Source of the DNA: Vibrio marisflavi CECT 7928
GTDB taxonomy: Bacteria; Pseudomonadota; Gammaproteobacteria; Enterobacterales; Vibrionaceae
Assembly (NCBI RefSeq): GCF_921294215.1
Contig: NZ_CAKLDM010000002.1
Coordinates: 682,001 to 746,000, forward strand
Length of the DNA stretch: 64,000 nt
Direction: 5' to 3'
A program made the position numbers and the translations under genes. This document shows, piece by piece, positions 25,794 to 35,549 of the stretch. The notes under the pieces are model-generated. The model was not told the origin of the DNA, made no database searches, and saw nothing but the letters and a program-made list of their open reading frames with translations. Every line of letters begins with the position of its first letter. The first letter of the stretch is position 1.

Positions 25794-28504
25794 GAAATGT
25801 TCGTATTTTTATAATTTGTCTCTTGCTATCCCTTTGCTCTACTAATGCAACCGCAAAACCCTTATTCGAGAAGTGGGCTAATAAAGTGGGTAAGCATCTA
25901 GGAGTTGACCATACAATTGAATGGGGGGAGGGTGTTGTTGATGACATATCGAACTGGAATGCTGGCAAAAGTGCGGATCAAGCTGGTAATCGTATTAAGA
26001 ATGGCTGGGAGCAGGAAGTTGAACAGAATTTTGCTCGTTGGATAGTCAATGCTCCTGAGCTAGTAGGTGACCGTATTGTTGATGAAATATACGAGACAAC
26101 CGGTGTAGATATCACAAAAATTGATAAGGAATTGTATGAAAAATATAAGTCTATTAACTTCAAAGCAATAGAAAATGCACTTTTAGACGCCCCGGAGCAA
26201 TTTGCAGACGCTTTGTTAGAAGTCCTAGATGCGTTACGAGTATGTGCTCTCGTGACTGGAAATATGGATAACGACTCAATGAAAGATTGCCTTGAAGAAG
26301 CGTATAACTCAATTATGGGAATATATGCTCAAGCTGAATTTATAATGTTTACGATGAATATGTTTAACTCGATGATGAAGGATAAGAAGAATAATACAAA
26401 TAATACAAATAATACAAATAATACAAATAATACAAATAGTATATATGGCTATAGTTCATATGATGATAGTGCAAATAGCTCATATGGCTATAGCTCATAT
26501 GGTGAAAGTGCAAATAGTACAAATGGGGGCAGTACAACTAGTACCTATAGCAATAGTACGGCGACTTCGGTATTAGGAGGCATGAATTTCAACGCTACGC
26601 GCGATGTTCTGAAGGCAACAAGACAGGCAGATTTAGACTTAAACTTTGATGACAGCGAAACAGAGTTTAAAGCCTTGTCACAGTTTAGCTCTATTGATGA
26701 TATTCGGTTGTCTGAATTGGTGAATAACAATATCTCAGATACGTACAATTTAGATTATGTAAAGAATAAATATGGCTCATGCCGACAAGTGAATTTGGCA
26801 CATGTTTGTTACGACCAAAAAGTTTGGAAAGGTAAGTATCTTGAGAAGTTTAATTATAAAAGGGCGGGGTTAACCGAAGAATGGAAGCAAATTAGAAAGG
26901 CTCGCTTGGTTTCACTGGTAGAGCATGCTTTTGGCAATGCCTATAACATTGTCGGTCAAAAAGAGGTAACGAAAGACGAGATGATTTCAGTGATCTATGA
27001 GCTGATCTTTTCATCTGAATATGCCGATAAAAGAGATCCTTACCTTGTGCCTTCTTCAATACTAGAAGGGCATCCAGCCACGTTTTTATACACCAATGAC
27101 GATAGTATTATTTTGATGAATCAAGACTCGTTCTATTCTATAGATGACTCAGATCAAGCTCGCCGAGACACGCGTTTGTTTGCAAATGAACTCTATTTTG
27201 AAGAACTGGGTCATTTTGTGGAGAAATGGCGCTGCATCAAATTGAATGTTTCTGTGTCCAATTGCGATACCTATGGTGATGCTGGGGCTCGTTTTTCAGA
27301 TGCAGCCCTAATAAATAGTCCAGAGTTGGTAAATGATATTGAAGTATACGATGAAGCCATTGCCAAACTATCAAAAAATGATATGACGTATTCTTCACAC
27401 TTAACGATGAAAAGCGGAGAAAAAGTATACTATGAAACGGCGCCTTCAGAGGCTGCTATTCAGGCAGCACTTAACAAAAAGGGATGGACGCTCAGGTACC
27501 GCTTACGCGGACAAATAGGTTGGGAGCTCAATAATGAATCTGCATTAGCAGGTGGGAACTCAGCCGTGGGAATAGGTAGCAACATAGTATTGGAGTTTCG
27601 TTATACCCCAGCAAGAAGAGTCAAGAATGGTTGGTCTAGCTACTACAATACTCCTTGCCCGAATGGCAATTGCAATATCGATGTTGGAAAAGCCCAGATT
27701 AAGATAGCCTCAGAATCATTTATGGGTTCTGGTGAAGGCGATTCTACTGCAAGCATGTATGGTGAAGTAGGCATTGACAGGGCATACTCTGTGAGTTTTC
27801 CTCTTGTTCGTAAAAGTATAGGGCAAGAATTACCTGACTCTGAACTTGGATATTCCCCACAGATTTATGCCACCCACTTTAATTTCGACCACAATATAAT
27901 GCGTAAAGAAGCTAGGTTTGGTCACGACGCCGGAGGCTATTCATTTATTACATATGATCAAAAGAATGCCAAACTTCCGTTTGCTCGAGTTAAGTCAAAC
28001 TTTAACAACGTTGTCCATGTGATGTGGGGTGGCACCTCCATAAGCTGGCCGATGAGTAGTAAGAAAATTATGCCAGCCTTCCTTGCTGGTGCTTCTCTTG
28101 GCGTTGTAGGTTGCGCGATAGGTGTAAAGGCTGGTGGCCTAATGCAAGAGCGAATGACTGGATGTGATACAGGTTCTTCAATCGGTGAAAGGTTGGGGAT
28201 ACAAGGAGCGGGAATGCTAATGGGAAAAACAATCTATGCGGATGCAGGTCATATAATTTCAGTGCGTACTCAACATCGAAATGCATCAAACACTTTTATT
28301 ACTAAAAATAATCCTACTAAATTATGGAATGATGGCTCAAGAAATGGTCGTGTTGAGCTTAGAATTGAGTTTGTTAAAGTCATGGAAGAGGAAAAAATAA
28401 AGTTTCCTAATAAGCAAATTGAGAAATGGTTGAAAAATGTTTCTCAAGAGGTTTTTGCGTGGTTAGATACTAGAAAGTGGCACAAAGCTATATTTAGTTT
28501 CTAA
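25790..28504 (+). CDS. large secreted protein of unknown function with NNT repeat and EELGH motif
   Basis: 904 residues. Signal peptide (1-22, ending SLCSTNATA); a helical N-terminal region (about 24-195); a low-complexity linker of five NNT units then Ser/Tyr/Gly-rich SSYG.SAN-like repeats (about 200-263); a mixed region with ELYFEELGHFVEKW (about 466-479; E471, E472, H475) and CDTYGDAGARFS (492-503); a beta-rich region; and a Gly-rich hydrophobic stretch, MPAFLAGASLGVVGCAIG (about 761-778). I do not recognise the whole. The EELGH plus DxxGDxGAxFS pair resembles a pattern I recall from cyanobacterial secreted proteins (EEIGH..., GDEGAIFS). It starts inside the preceding gene's stop, after GGAGAGG. 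A strong terminator follows. Confidence 0.85.
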   Translation: MRNVRIFIICLLLSLCSTNATAKPLFEKWANKVGKHLGVDHTIEWGEGVVDDISNWNAGKSADQAGNRIKNGWEQEVEQNFARWIVNAPELVGDRIVDEIYETTGVDITKIDKELYEKYKSINFKAIENALLDAPEQFADALLEVLDALRVCALVTGNMDNDSMKDCLEEAYNSIMGIYAQAEFIMFTMNMFNSMMKDKKNNTNNTNNTNNTNNTNSIYGYSSYDDSANSSYGYSSYGESANSTNGGSTTSTYSNSTATSVLGGMNFNATRDVLKATRQADLDLNFDDSETEFKALSQFSSIDDIRLSELVNNNISDTYNLDYVKNKYGSCRQVNLAHVCYDQKVWKGKYLEKFNYKRAGLTEEWKQIRKARLVSLVEHAFGNAYNIVGQKEVTKDEMISVIYELIFSSEYADKRDPYLVPSSILEGHPATFLYTNDDSIILMNQDSFYSIDDSDQARRDTRLFANELYFEELGHFVEKWRCIKLNVSVSNCDTYGDAGARFSDAALINSPELVNDIEVYDEAIAKLSKNDMTYSSHLTMKSGEKVYYETAPSEAAIQAALNKKGWTLRYRLRGQIGWELNNESALAGGNSAVGIGSNIVLEFRYTPARRVKNGWSSYYNTPCPNGNCNIDVGKAQIKIASESFMGSGEGDSTASMYGEVGIDRAYSVSFPLVRKSIGQELPDSELGYSPQIYATHFNFDHNIMRKEARFGHDAGGYSFITYDQKNAKLPFARVKSNFNNVVHVMWGGTSISWPMSSKKIMPAFLAGASLGVVGCAIGVKAGGLMQERMTGCDTGSSIGERLGIQGAGMLMGKTIYADAGHIISVRTQHRNASNTFITKNNPTKLWNDGSRNGRVELRIEFVKVMEEEKIKFPNKQIEKWLKNVSQEVFAWLDTRKWHKAIFSF
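26390..26434 (+). repeat. 9-bp tandem repeat, five perfect copies
   Basis: AATAATACA is repeated five times without error and encodes Asn-Asn-Thr five times in the linker of the large secreted protein. Because the unit is a multiple of three, copy-number changes would alter linker length without breaking the frame. Confidence 0.95.
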
Positions 28505-28526
28505 ATTCCAACTTTCAGTTAACTGC

Positions 28527-28561
28527 AAAGCTCCCTATAAGGTATATATGGGAGCTTTTTT
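28527..28561 (+). terminator. rho-independent terminator of the secreted-protein operon
   Basis: AAAGCTCCC (28527-28535) pairs with GGGAGCTTT (28550-28558), followed by a run of T to 28561. It lies 22 nt after the stop codon and separates the pair from yfbR. Confidence 0.88.
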
Positions 28562-28656
28562 GATGTTGTAAGATAGCATTTGTGGGTGTATACAAGCAGC
28601 ATATGTTTGAGGATGTTTTACCGTACTCATTTTATTAATATTGCGGAGTAGGATGA

Positions 28657-29262
28657 ATGAAAAAAAACCAAAGTGTTTTCATGGCTTGGATAACAAGGAT
28701 GCCCCTCATCAAGCGCTGGGCATTGATGCATTGTTTCCAAGAAGAGAATGTGTCTGAGCACTGTCACCAAGTTTCTGTTATTGCTCACCTTCTTACCGTG
28801 ATAAGAAATAAGCGCTTCAACGGCAAGCTCAGCCCAGAGAGGGCTGCGACCATTGCCATTTATCACGAGATATCAGAAACGAAACTGCAAGACATTAATT
28901 CTAAAACTAAATATCACAACCCAGAATTTACCGCAGCGTTTAAAAAGTTGGAGAACCTAGCGGAAATTGAATGCCTTGAAACCTTGCCGGAAGACTTAAG
29001 AGAGGAGTTTACTGACATTCTCATTCAAGAAAATGTGGATGAAGAATATAAAGCCATCGTGAAAGCGGCAGACATCTTAGCAGCCTACATCAAAACGATG
29101 AATGAGCTAAGGTTCAACAATGATGAGTTTCGTCATGTCAAAGACGGTTTGGATGAAAGGATTGAATCGCTTGCTAAGCAAATGCCAGAAGTGCAAGTCT
29201 TTATGGATGTATTCTGCGATAGCTGTACAACGACGCTAGATAAGATCTCATCAACAAATTAG
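28657..29262 (+). CDS. yfbR: YfbR-like HD-domain phosphohydrolase (5'-nucleotidase-like) with altered HD motif
   Basis: 201 residues, aligning along its length with E. coli YfbR (199), a metal-dependent 5'-deoxyribonucleotidase. The substrate/metal segment ENVSEHCHQV and the late Asp in VKAADILAAY are present. The central motif, however, reads AIYHEISET where E. coli has a YHDASE sequence: the Asp of the eponymous HD pair is Glu here, and the TGDLPTPVKY segment is LQDINSKTKY. Activity or metal preference may therefore differ. The ATG has GGAG about 10 nt upstream. Convergent with alaA, with a hairpin between. Confidence 0.88.
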   Translation: MKKNQSVFMAWITRMPLIKRWALMHCFQEENVSEHCHQVSVIAHLLTVIRNKRFNGKLSPERAATIAIYHEISETKLQDINSKTKYHNPEFTAAFKKLENLAEIECLETLPEDLREEFTDILIQENVDEEYKAIVKAADILAAYIKTMNELRFNNDEFRHVKDGLDERIESLAKQMPEVQVFMDVFCDSCTTTLDKISSTN

Positions 29263-29277
29263 CCATCTGAAACTGGA

Positions 29278-29301
29278 AAGGGCTTAATGCTTTAAGCCCT
29301 T
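29278..29301. terminator. bidirectional hairpin between yfbR and alaA
   Basis: AAGGGCTTAA (29278-29287) and TTAAGCCCTT (29292-29301) form a perfect 10-bp stem with a TGCT tetraloop between two convergent stop codons. Confidence 0.7.
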
Positions 29302-29327
29302 AGCACAGTGCCAATTGGATTAAGTGG

Positions 29328-30542
29328 CTATTGACGATACGTAGACAAAAACTGACCGAAACGCCCAATCGCCGTTTCTAAATCTTCCACATGAGGCAAA
29401 GTGACAATACGGAAGTGATCCGGCTTAGGCCAGTTGAATCCAGTGCCTTGAACCAGTAGGACTTTCTCTTGGATTAGAAAGTCGAGCACTAACTTCTGAT
29501 CGTCTTTTATGTTGTACATTTTGGTATCAATTTTGGGAAATAAATACATCGCCCCTTTCGGCTTAATACAAGAAATCCCAGGAATGTCATTGATAAGTTC
29601 CCATGCCCGATCACGCTGCTCAAGAAGGCGCCCACCCGGCAGAATCAACTCGTTAATGCTCTGATAACCGCCAAGAGCTGTTTGGATTGCATGCTGCATT
29701 GGAACATTTGCGCATAAACGCATGGAAGCAAGCATTTCTAAACCATCGATGTACGCTTTCGCTAGGTGTTTGGGACCTGTTAAAAACATCCAACCACTTC
29801 TGAAGCCACATACTCGGTATGCTTTTGACAAGCCATTAAACGTCATGACTAAAACATCGTCCGCCAAAGTGGCAACTGATGTATGTGTTGCGCCATCAAA
29901 CAGAACCTTGTCATAAATCTCGTCAGCAAAAATAATTAACTTGTGCTGGCGAGCTATCTCAACCACCTCAAGTAGAAAATCGCGACTGTATACAGCACCT
30001 GTTGGGTTGTTGGGGTTGATCAGCACAATCCCACGAGTTTTCTTGGTGATTTTCTTCTTAATATCATCAAGATCTGGATACCAATCTGCTTCTTCATCAC
30101 AGAGGTAATGAACTGCATTTCCGCCAGATAGAGACACAGACGCGGTCCAAAGAGGATAATCAGGAGCTGGTACAAGCATTTCGTCGCCATCGTTAAGCAA
30201 CGCTTGCATCGCCATGACAATCAACTCAGAAACGCCATTGCCGATAAAGACATCTTCAACATCGAGGCTTCTTAAGCCCTTCTTTTGATAGTGCTGAACA
30301 ACGGCTTTTCTTGCCGAGTAAATACCTTTGGAGTCGCAGTAACCTTGAGAGGTTGGAAGGTTACGAATTACGTCTACTAGAATTTCATCGGGGGCGTCAA
30401 AACCAAATGGGGCCGGATTACCAATGTTGAGCTTTAGAATTTTATGTCCTTCTTCTTCCATTCGCTTAGCATGTTTGAGTACCGGACCGCGTATGTCATA
30501 GCATACGTTATCGAGTTTGGAAGACATCCCGATATTTTGCAT
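29328..30542 (-). CDS. alaA: glutamate-pyruvate (alanine) aminotransferase AlaA
   Basis: PLP-dependent class I/II aminotransferase making alanine from pyruvate and glutamate. 404 residues, nearly the length of E. coli AlaA/YfbQ (405). Visible landmarks are YDIRGPVLKHA at the start, NPNNPTGAVY, FADEIYDKV, and the PLP-binding lysine in NGLSKAYRVCGFRSGW (near residue 240). The yfbR/alaA neighbourhood is retained in E. coli. It is divergent from menF across 245 bp. Confidence 0.95.
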   Translation of the reverse strand: MQNIGMSSKLDNVCYDIRGPVLKHAKRMEEEGHKILKLNIGNPAPFGFDAPDEILVDVIRNLPTSQGYCDSKGIYSARKAVVQHYQKKGLRSLDVEDVFIGNGVSELIVMAMQALLNDGDEMLVPAPDYPLWTASVSLSGGNAVHYLCDEEADWYPDLDDIKKKITKKTRGIVLINPNNPTGAVYSRDFLLEVVEIARQHKLIIFADEIYDKVLFDGATHTSVATLADDVLVMTFNGLSKAYRVCGFRSGWMFLTGPKHLAKAYIDGLEMLASMRLCANVPMQHAIQTALGGYQSINELILPGGRLLEQRDRAWELINDIPGISCIKPKGAMYLFPKIDTKMYNIKDDQKLVLDFLIQEKVLLVQGTGFNWPKPDHFRIVTLPHVEDLETAIGRFGQFLSTYRQ

Positions 30543-30787
30543 TGTTGATTTCCCGAAAATTTATAATTGCTTGGGTATAAATTACATCAATGTGCCTTTT
30601 TTTAGTATAAAAATCTGCAAATTCTTTTACTCCTAGCTGAGTTGAGAAGGATAAGAGTGAGCGCGTGCAAATAAAGTTGTTAATAGCCGACAAAAATTGA
30701 TGTTGTTCTTGATCTGAGTAGGGTCTATAAATAGAGTAGCCGCGGATAATATCTTTTTCTTATAACTCACAGTATTTCGAGGTTGAT

Positions 30788-32095
30788 TTGTCACATTTTT
30801 ATCGAGCCTTAACTCAATTGATCCAAAGAGTAAAACAAGCAAAAGACGACGAGTTTCGTGTGACGCAGCCGCTTGATGAAAAGCCTGAATTTGACTTGAT
30901 AGATTGGCTCGACTCTCAGCCGATTTATCCGAAATTTTACTGGCAATCGAGAAATACACGAGAAGAAGTCGTCGCTTTAGGAACACTGTATTCTTTTTCA
31001 GATATTGCTCCAGCTTATGCCATCTTGGGCGACGATCAGCGAGTATGGGGTGGTCGCTCTTTCGATGGCCACACTGAGAAGAATCAGCGTTGTATGCCAT
31101 CGTTCTTTTTCTTACCGCAGATCGAGCTGATTCGATTTGATAATCAGTGGACGCTGGCAGCGAACTTGAACCGTGAAAGGCATCGTACGTTGGCAAGCCT
31201 GCAGAAAATAAGAAAAGAAGTACGGCAAATTCTGCCAATTTCAGCTCACATTAAGTCTATTGAACATCTCCCAGAGAAAAAAGATTGGGGCAATATGGTT
31301 GAGCGAGTGTTGAACGGTATATCCAACCAAGAGTTTAAGAAGGTTGTATTAGCTCGCCAAACCACGGTGAACTTAGATGTGCCGCTGTCTGCAACCCAGC
31401 TTTTAAAAGCGAGTCACGAAGCTAATCACCACAGCTACCATTTTTTGATGGCTTTGGATAAAAAGCACAGCTTTGTTGGGTCGACTCCAGAATGTTTATA
31501 TTCTCGCTACGATCAAGAGCTTCATACTGAAGCATTAGCGGGCACCATAGGCCGTGGTAGTGATGCTGCTCAAGATATGGAGCTAGCACGATGGCTGTCG
31601 CAAGATGAGAAAAACCTCAACGAAAATCAATACGTCGTTGATGATATTGTCGAACGCCTTTCTCCTCATGTTGAGAGCATTGAAGTTGAAACTGATGCGA
31701 GGCTAGTTCGCTTGCGCCAACTACAGCACTTGAAGCGTGATATTAATGCCAGATTAAATGCTGGTATAAAAGGTGTTGAGTTGTTAGGTGCGCTTCAACC
31801 GACAGCGGCAGTAGCGGGCTTACCGAGAAAAGAAGCTAAGCAGTTTATTGAAAAACATGAGCCATTTGCTCGTGGTTGGTATGCCGGTTCGGTTGGCTTT
31901 GTCAGCCATAAACAGGCGGAATTTTGTGTCGCGATTCGAAGTGCATTGGTTCTGGATAAAGTCGTGAAACTATATGCTGGCGCTGGAATCGTACCGGGTT
32001 CTATAGCTGATGTTGAGTGGCAAGAGCTCAACAAAAAATTATCCACATTACTGTCTTTGATTTCAGAGAACACTCCATTGGGTGTTGCTTCATGA
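30788..32095 (+). CDS. menF: isochorismate synthase MenF
   Basis: Converts chorismate to isochorismate, opening menaquinone synthesis. 435 residues of the chorismate-binding fold with the C-terminal signature segments FVGSTPECLY, HTEALAGTIGRG, AVAGLPRKEA and GWYAGSVGF. The start is a TTG at 30788 with GAGG 5 nt upstream. It heads a six-gene rightward operon; its TGA overlaps the menD start codon (ATGA). Confidence 0.94.
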   Translation: MSHFYRALTQLIQRVKQAKDDEFRVTQPLDEKPEFDLIDWLDSQPIYPKFYWQSRNTREEVVALGTLYSFSDIAPAYAILGDDQRVWGGRSFDGHTEKNQRCMPSFFFLPQIELIRFDNQWTLAANLNRERHRTLASLQKIRKEVRQILPISAHIKSIEHLPEKKDWGNMVERVLNGISNQEFKKVVLARQTTVNLDVPLSATQLLKASHEANHHSYHFLMALDKKHSFVGSTPECLYSRYDQELHTEALAGTIGRGSDAAQDMELARWLSQDEKNLNENQYVVDDIVERLSPHVESIEVETDARLVRLRQLQHLKRDINARLNAGIKGVELLGALQPTAAVAGLPRKEAKQFIEKHEPFARGWYAGSVGFVSHKQAEFCVAIRSALVLDKVVKLYAGAGIVPGSIADVEWQELNKKLSTLLSLISENTPLGVAS

Positions 32096-33798
32096 AACAC
32101 CAAGCCGTATTGAATCGAATCTGGTGTAAGGTCATTTTAGAAGAATTAGCTAGGTTTGGTGTAAAACATGTTTGCATTGCTCCCGGCTCTCGTTCAACGC
32201 CATTGACTCTAGAAGCAGAAGGCAACAAAAAACTAGAACTTCATACGCATTTTGATGAGCGAGGCCTAGGCTATTTTGCTCTAGGTTTAGCAAAAGCAAG
32301 CAAACAGCCTGTCGCTATTATCGTTACTTCAGGTACAGCGGTGGCAAATCTTTTGCCATCGATTGCTGAAGCCAACTTAACCGGAGAAAAGCTGGTCGCA
32401 TTGACTGCGGATAGACCTGTCGAACTGGTTGGCTGCGGGGCGAATCAAGCCATTAATCAAGTCGGTATTTTTGCCCAGCATGTAACAGAGGCAGTGTATC
32501 TGCCTAGCCCAAATACTGAGCATTCTTTGAATTGGCTGCTAACGACGCTTGATGACGTGATGTTTAAACAGACGTTAAATGACGGGCCAGTTCATATAAA
32601 TTGCCCTTTCCCAGAGCCTTTATACAGCCAATCGAGTCAGGGCTTATTTGACCAATACCAGTCTCAGATACAATCTTGGACTGACTCTAGCCAAACCTAT
32701 TGTCAGCGTGTCTATCAACCTTCAATGTATGTCCCGCTTGACTCTAATATTTTGGAGAGAAAAGGCCTTATCGTTCTAGGCCGAGTAACGTTACAGGAAG
32801 CTCAGCAAGCGAAACAATTTGCTGAGCAATTGGGTTGGCCGCTTTTGGCTGATCCTCAATCTGGTGTGAGCAGTGATTGGGCGCACTATGATTTATGGCT
32901 GCAAAATCGAAAGAGTGGACAATCTCTTAGTCAATGTGATCTTGTTATCCAGCTTGGCGCTCAAATCATATCCAAACGGTTTAATGCTTGGCTAGAGCGG
33001 CAGGTTAGTGACGGCTGTGACTATGTTTACGTTTCGCCAAAGGCAACTCGCAACAATCAATCGCACTTACCACAGCTACATTATGTCGCCGATATTTACG
33101 AGTGGCTGTTAGTACAAAGCAACGCGGTTGGGCCACATAAATCTACGTATGCAAATTGGGCTGACTCTGTTAATGCTAATGCAGTCGCGATTGAAGAGTT
33201 GGTGGCATCAAAGATAGCAGAAAGCGCTGCTCCTAGTGAGATAGCCTTAGCTTGTTTACTTGAAAACCTACCTAACAATATCCAACTATTTCTCGGTAAC
33301 AGTTTGTTTGTTCGTTTAGTGGATATGTTCTCTAAAATAGACGAAAAAGAGGTGTATACCAATCGCGGAGCTTCCGGCATTGATGGCAATGTTGCGACCA
33401 TTGCTGGTACACAAAGCGTTACGCAAAAGCCGATGGTGGCATTCATTGGTGATACAACTCTTCTGTATGATTTAAATTCATTGCCGTTATTATCTGAACG
33501 TTTACCTCTTGTACTTGTCGTACTAAATAATGATGGCGGTGCGATTTTCAATTTATTACCAGTGCCAGAAGATAAAAAACGACGCTTATATCAAATGCCT
33601 CACGGCTTTGAGTTTGAGCAATCAGCTAAACAGTTCGGCTTGTCTTATAACAAACCGAAGACGTTATCGGAATATCAGGCGTCGTTAAGGAATCATATCG
33701 ATCACGGAGTAGGCGCAATGATGATAGAAATATCTGTTCCTCCAAATGAGTCAAGTACACAGCTTAGTCAAATTGTCGAAGTGATCCATGCTGGGTAG
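32092..33798 (+). CDS. menD: SEPHCHC synthase MenD
   Basis: Thiamine-diphosphate enzyme adding a succinyl semialdehyde unit from 2-oxoglutarate to isochorismate. 568 residues. N-terminal landmarks are CIAPGSRSTPLTLEA and VTSGTAVANLLPSIAEA; the cofactor-binding domain follows, with NRGASGIDGNVATIAG and NNDGGAIFNLLP. The ATG at 32092, overlapping the menF stop, is chosen over an upstream in-frame start at 32017 that would lie deep inside menF. Overlaps menH by 11 nt. Confidence 0.95.
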   Translation: MKHQAVLNRIWCKVILEELARFGVKHVCIAPGSRSTPLTLEAEGNKKLELHTHFDERGLGYFALGLAKASKQPVAIIVTSGTAVANLLPSIAEANLTGEKLVALTADRPVELVGCGANQAINQVGIFAQHVTEAVYLPSPNTEHSLNWLLTTLDDVMFKQTLNDGPVHINCPFPEPLYSQSSQGLFDQYQSQIQSWTDSSQTYCQRVYQPSMYVPLDSNILERKGLIVLGRVTLQEAQQAKQFAEQLGWPLLADPQSGVSSDWAHYDLWLQNRKSGQSLSQCDLVIQLGAQIISKRFNAWLERQVSDGCDYVYVSPKATRNNQSHLPQLHYVADIYEWLLVQSNAVGPHKSTYANWADSVNANAVAIEELVASKIAESAAPSEIALACLLENLPNNIQLFLGNSLFVRLVDMFSKIDEKEVYTNRGASGIDGNVATIAGTQSVTQKPMVAFIGDTTLLYDLNSLPLLSERLPLVLVVLNNDGGAIFNLLPVPEDKKRRLYQMPHGFEFEQSAKQFGLSYNKPKTLSEYQASLRNHIDHGVGAMMIEISVPPNESSTQLSQIVEVIHAG

Positions 33799-34621
33799 CC
33801 GGGTCTATCGTAAAGGTACAAAAAAATTACCTACATTGGTTTTTCTGCATGGTTTGCTTGGTAGCAGCGAAGACTGGCGCATTTGTATAAAGAAACTTAA
33901 ACCCTTTCAATGTATTGGTATTGATTTGCCGGGCCATGGTGAGAGCCGCTTTGTTTCATGTGAAGATTTTGAGCACTGTGATCAACTGGTTAGATCAACC
34001 TTAGAGCATCACATTCAGGATGATACTCCAGTAGTTCTGATTGGTTATTCCCTTGGTGCAAGAATTGTCATGCACGGTTTAGTTTCTGGCATCTATGATG
34101 CATTCAATTTGCATGCTGCAGTTATCGAGGGGGGAAACTTTGGCCTCATAAACGATGAACAAAAGATGCAGCGACTTAGGAACGATGAACAATGGGCCAG
34201 TCGCTTTGAAAGCGAAAAAATAGAACAAGTTTTGCTCGATTGGTATACGCAACCGGTGTTTAGTTCGCTAAACCATGAGCAAAGACAAAACTTAATACAG
34301 AAACGAAGTGATAATCTAGGCGAGTCTGTAGCACGTATGTTAGTCGCAACATCGTTAGCAAAACAAGAATTCTTGTTGGACAAGCTAAAAGCACTCAGTA
34401 TGCGCGTTCACTATGTCTGTGGTTCTAAAGATACTAAGTTTTCACGCTTAGCAGCACAAAGCCAGTTGTCATATAGTGAAGTGAACGGAGCAGGACACAA
34501 TGTCCATCAAGAGCAACCGGAAATATTTTCGCAAGTGATTAGGTCTATTATATCGGAATCGGATTCGGAACCTAACGCTGGCGACAAGGCAAAATTGGAG
34601 TCTCCATGGCTAAAACAGTAG
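33788..34621 (+). CDS. menH: SHCHC synthase MenH
   Basis: Alpha/beta hydrolase-fold lyase that removes pyruvate from SEPHCHC to give SHCHC. 277 residues; the nucleophile is Ser88 in IGYSLGA (E. coli Ser86), with [12 protein letters not shown] for the oxyanion hole and [11 protein letters not shown] for the catalytic His. It overlaps menD by 11 nt and menB by 16 nt, so the order menF-D-H-B is tightly coupled. The final 20 residues form a polar tail produced by the overlap with menB. Confidence 0.92.
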   Translation: MLGSRVYRKGTKKLPTLVFLHGLLGSSEDWRICIKKLKPFQCIGIDLPGHGESRFVSCEDFEHCDQLVRSTLEHHIQDDTPVVLIGYSLGARIVMHGLVSGIYDAFNLHAAVIEGGNFGLINDEQKMQRLRNDEQWASRFESEKIEQVLLDWYTQPVFSSLNHEQRQNLIQKRSDNLGESVARMLVATSLAKQEFLLDKLKALSMRVHYVCGSKDTKFSRLAAQSQLSYSEVNGAGHNVHQEQPEIFSQVIRSIISESDSEPNAGDKAKLESPWLKQ

Positions 34622-35472
34622 GCATCAGCGAAGAAGAACTATACGCACCAGTAAATTGGCAAGATTGTGGTGCTCAATACGAAGATATTCAATACCATAA
34701 ATCTGAAGATGGCATTGCCAAAATTACTATCGCTAGGCCACAGGTACATAATGCCTTCCGCCCACAAACAGTAAAAGAGATGATTACAGCGTTAGCAGAT
34801 GCTCGTTATGATGAAAAAGTCGGAGTTATCATTCTAACGGGCCTCGGAGAAAAAGCTTTCTGTTCGGGCGGTGATCAAAAAATCCGTGGTGATTACGGCG
34901 GTTACAAAGATGATTCCGGTACGCATCACTTGAACGTCTTAGATTTTCAGCGTCAAATCCGTACCTGTCCTAAGCCAGTGATTGCAGCGGTATCAGGTTG
35001 GGCTGTCGGTGGTGGCCATGTTCTACATATGATGTGTGATCTTACTATTGCCGCTGAAAATGCGCAGTTTGGCCAAACAGGGCCAAAAGTCGGTTCGTTT
35101 GATGGTGGCTGGGGCGCATCTTATATGGCAAGAATTGTTGGTCAAAAGAAAGCGCGTGAAATTTGGTTCTTGTGCCGATTCTACGATGCGCAAGAAGCGT
35201 TGGATATGGGGCTAGTAAACACTGTTGTACCTGTAGACCAACTAGAAAAAGAAACGGTGAGATGGTGCCGAGAAACTCTACAACATAGCCCAATGGCACT
35301 GCGTTGCCTAAAAGCTGCGTTGAACGCAGACTGTGATGGTCAAGCAGGCTTGCAAGAGTTAGCTGGCAACGCCACCATGATGTTTTATATGACTGAAGAA
35401 GGTCAGGAAGGCCGAAACGCGTTTAATGAAAAACGCCGTCCAGACTTTGATAAATTCCCACGTAATCCATAA
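34606..35472 (+). CDS. menB: 1,4-dihydroxy-2-naphthoyl-CoA synthase MenB
   Basis: Crotonase-fold enzyme that cyclises o-succinylbenzoyl-CoA to DHNA-CoA. 288 residues (E. coli 285). Landmarks are [38 protein letters not shown] and [16 protein letters not shown], which holds the bicarbonate-binding Gly and the active-site Asp of type-I MenB. It overlaps menH and is followed by a 77-bp gap before menC, the only gap in the operon. Confidence 0.97.
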   Translation: MAKTVGISEEELYAPVNWQDCGAQYEDIQYHKSEDGIAKITIARPQVHNAFRPQTVKEMITALADARYDEKVGVIILTGLGEKAFCSGGDQKIRGDYGGYKDDSGTHHLNVLDFQRQIRTCPKPVIAAVSGWAVGGGHVLHMMCDLTIAAENAQFGQTGPKVGSFDGGWGASYMARIVGQKKAREIWFLCRFYDAQEALDMGLVNTVVPVDQLEKETVRWCRETLQHSPMALRCLKAALNADCDGQAGLQELAGNATMMFYMTEEGQEGRNAFNEKRRPDFDKFPRNP

Positions 35473-35549
35473 TTGTTCGCCGAAAGGCGTTATGTTGGAT
35501 GAAAGGATTATCATCGCGCTGAGTAGTATTTGTAAGAAAGGAAAATGAA

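Noticed and set aside
22715..28504. dgt plus the secreted pair as a phage-defence island
   Set aside because: dgt here is a core gene, and the pair is secreted with no nuclease, sensor or toxin domain. Only adjacency supports the idea.
30633..31238. 201-codon frame antisense to menF and its promoter
   Set aside because: It opposes well-conserved MenF sequence and shows no domain; an artefact of strand complement.
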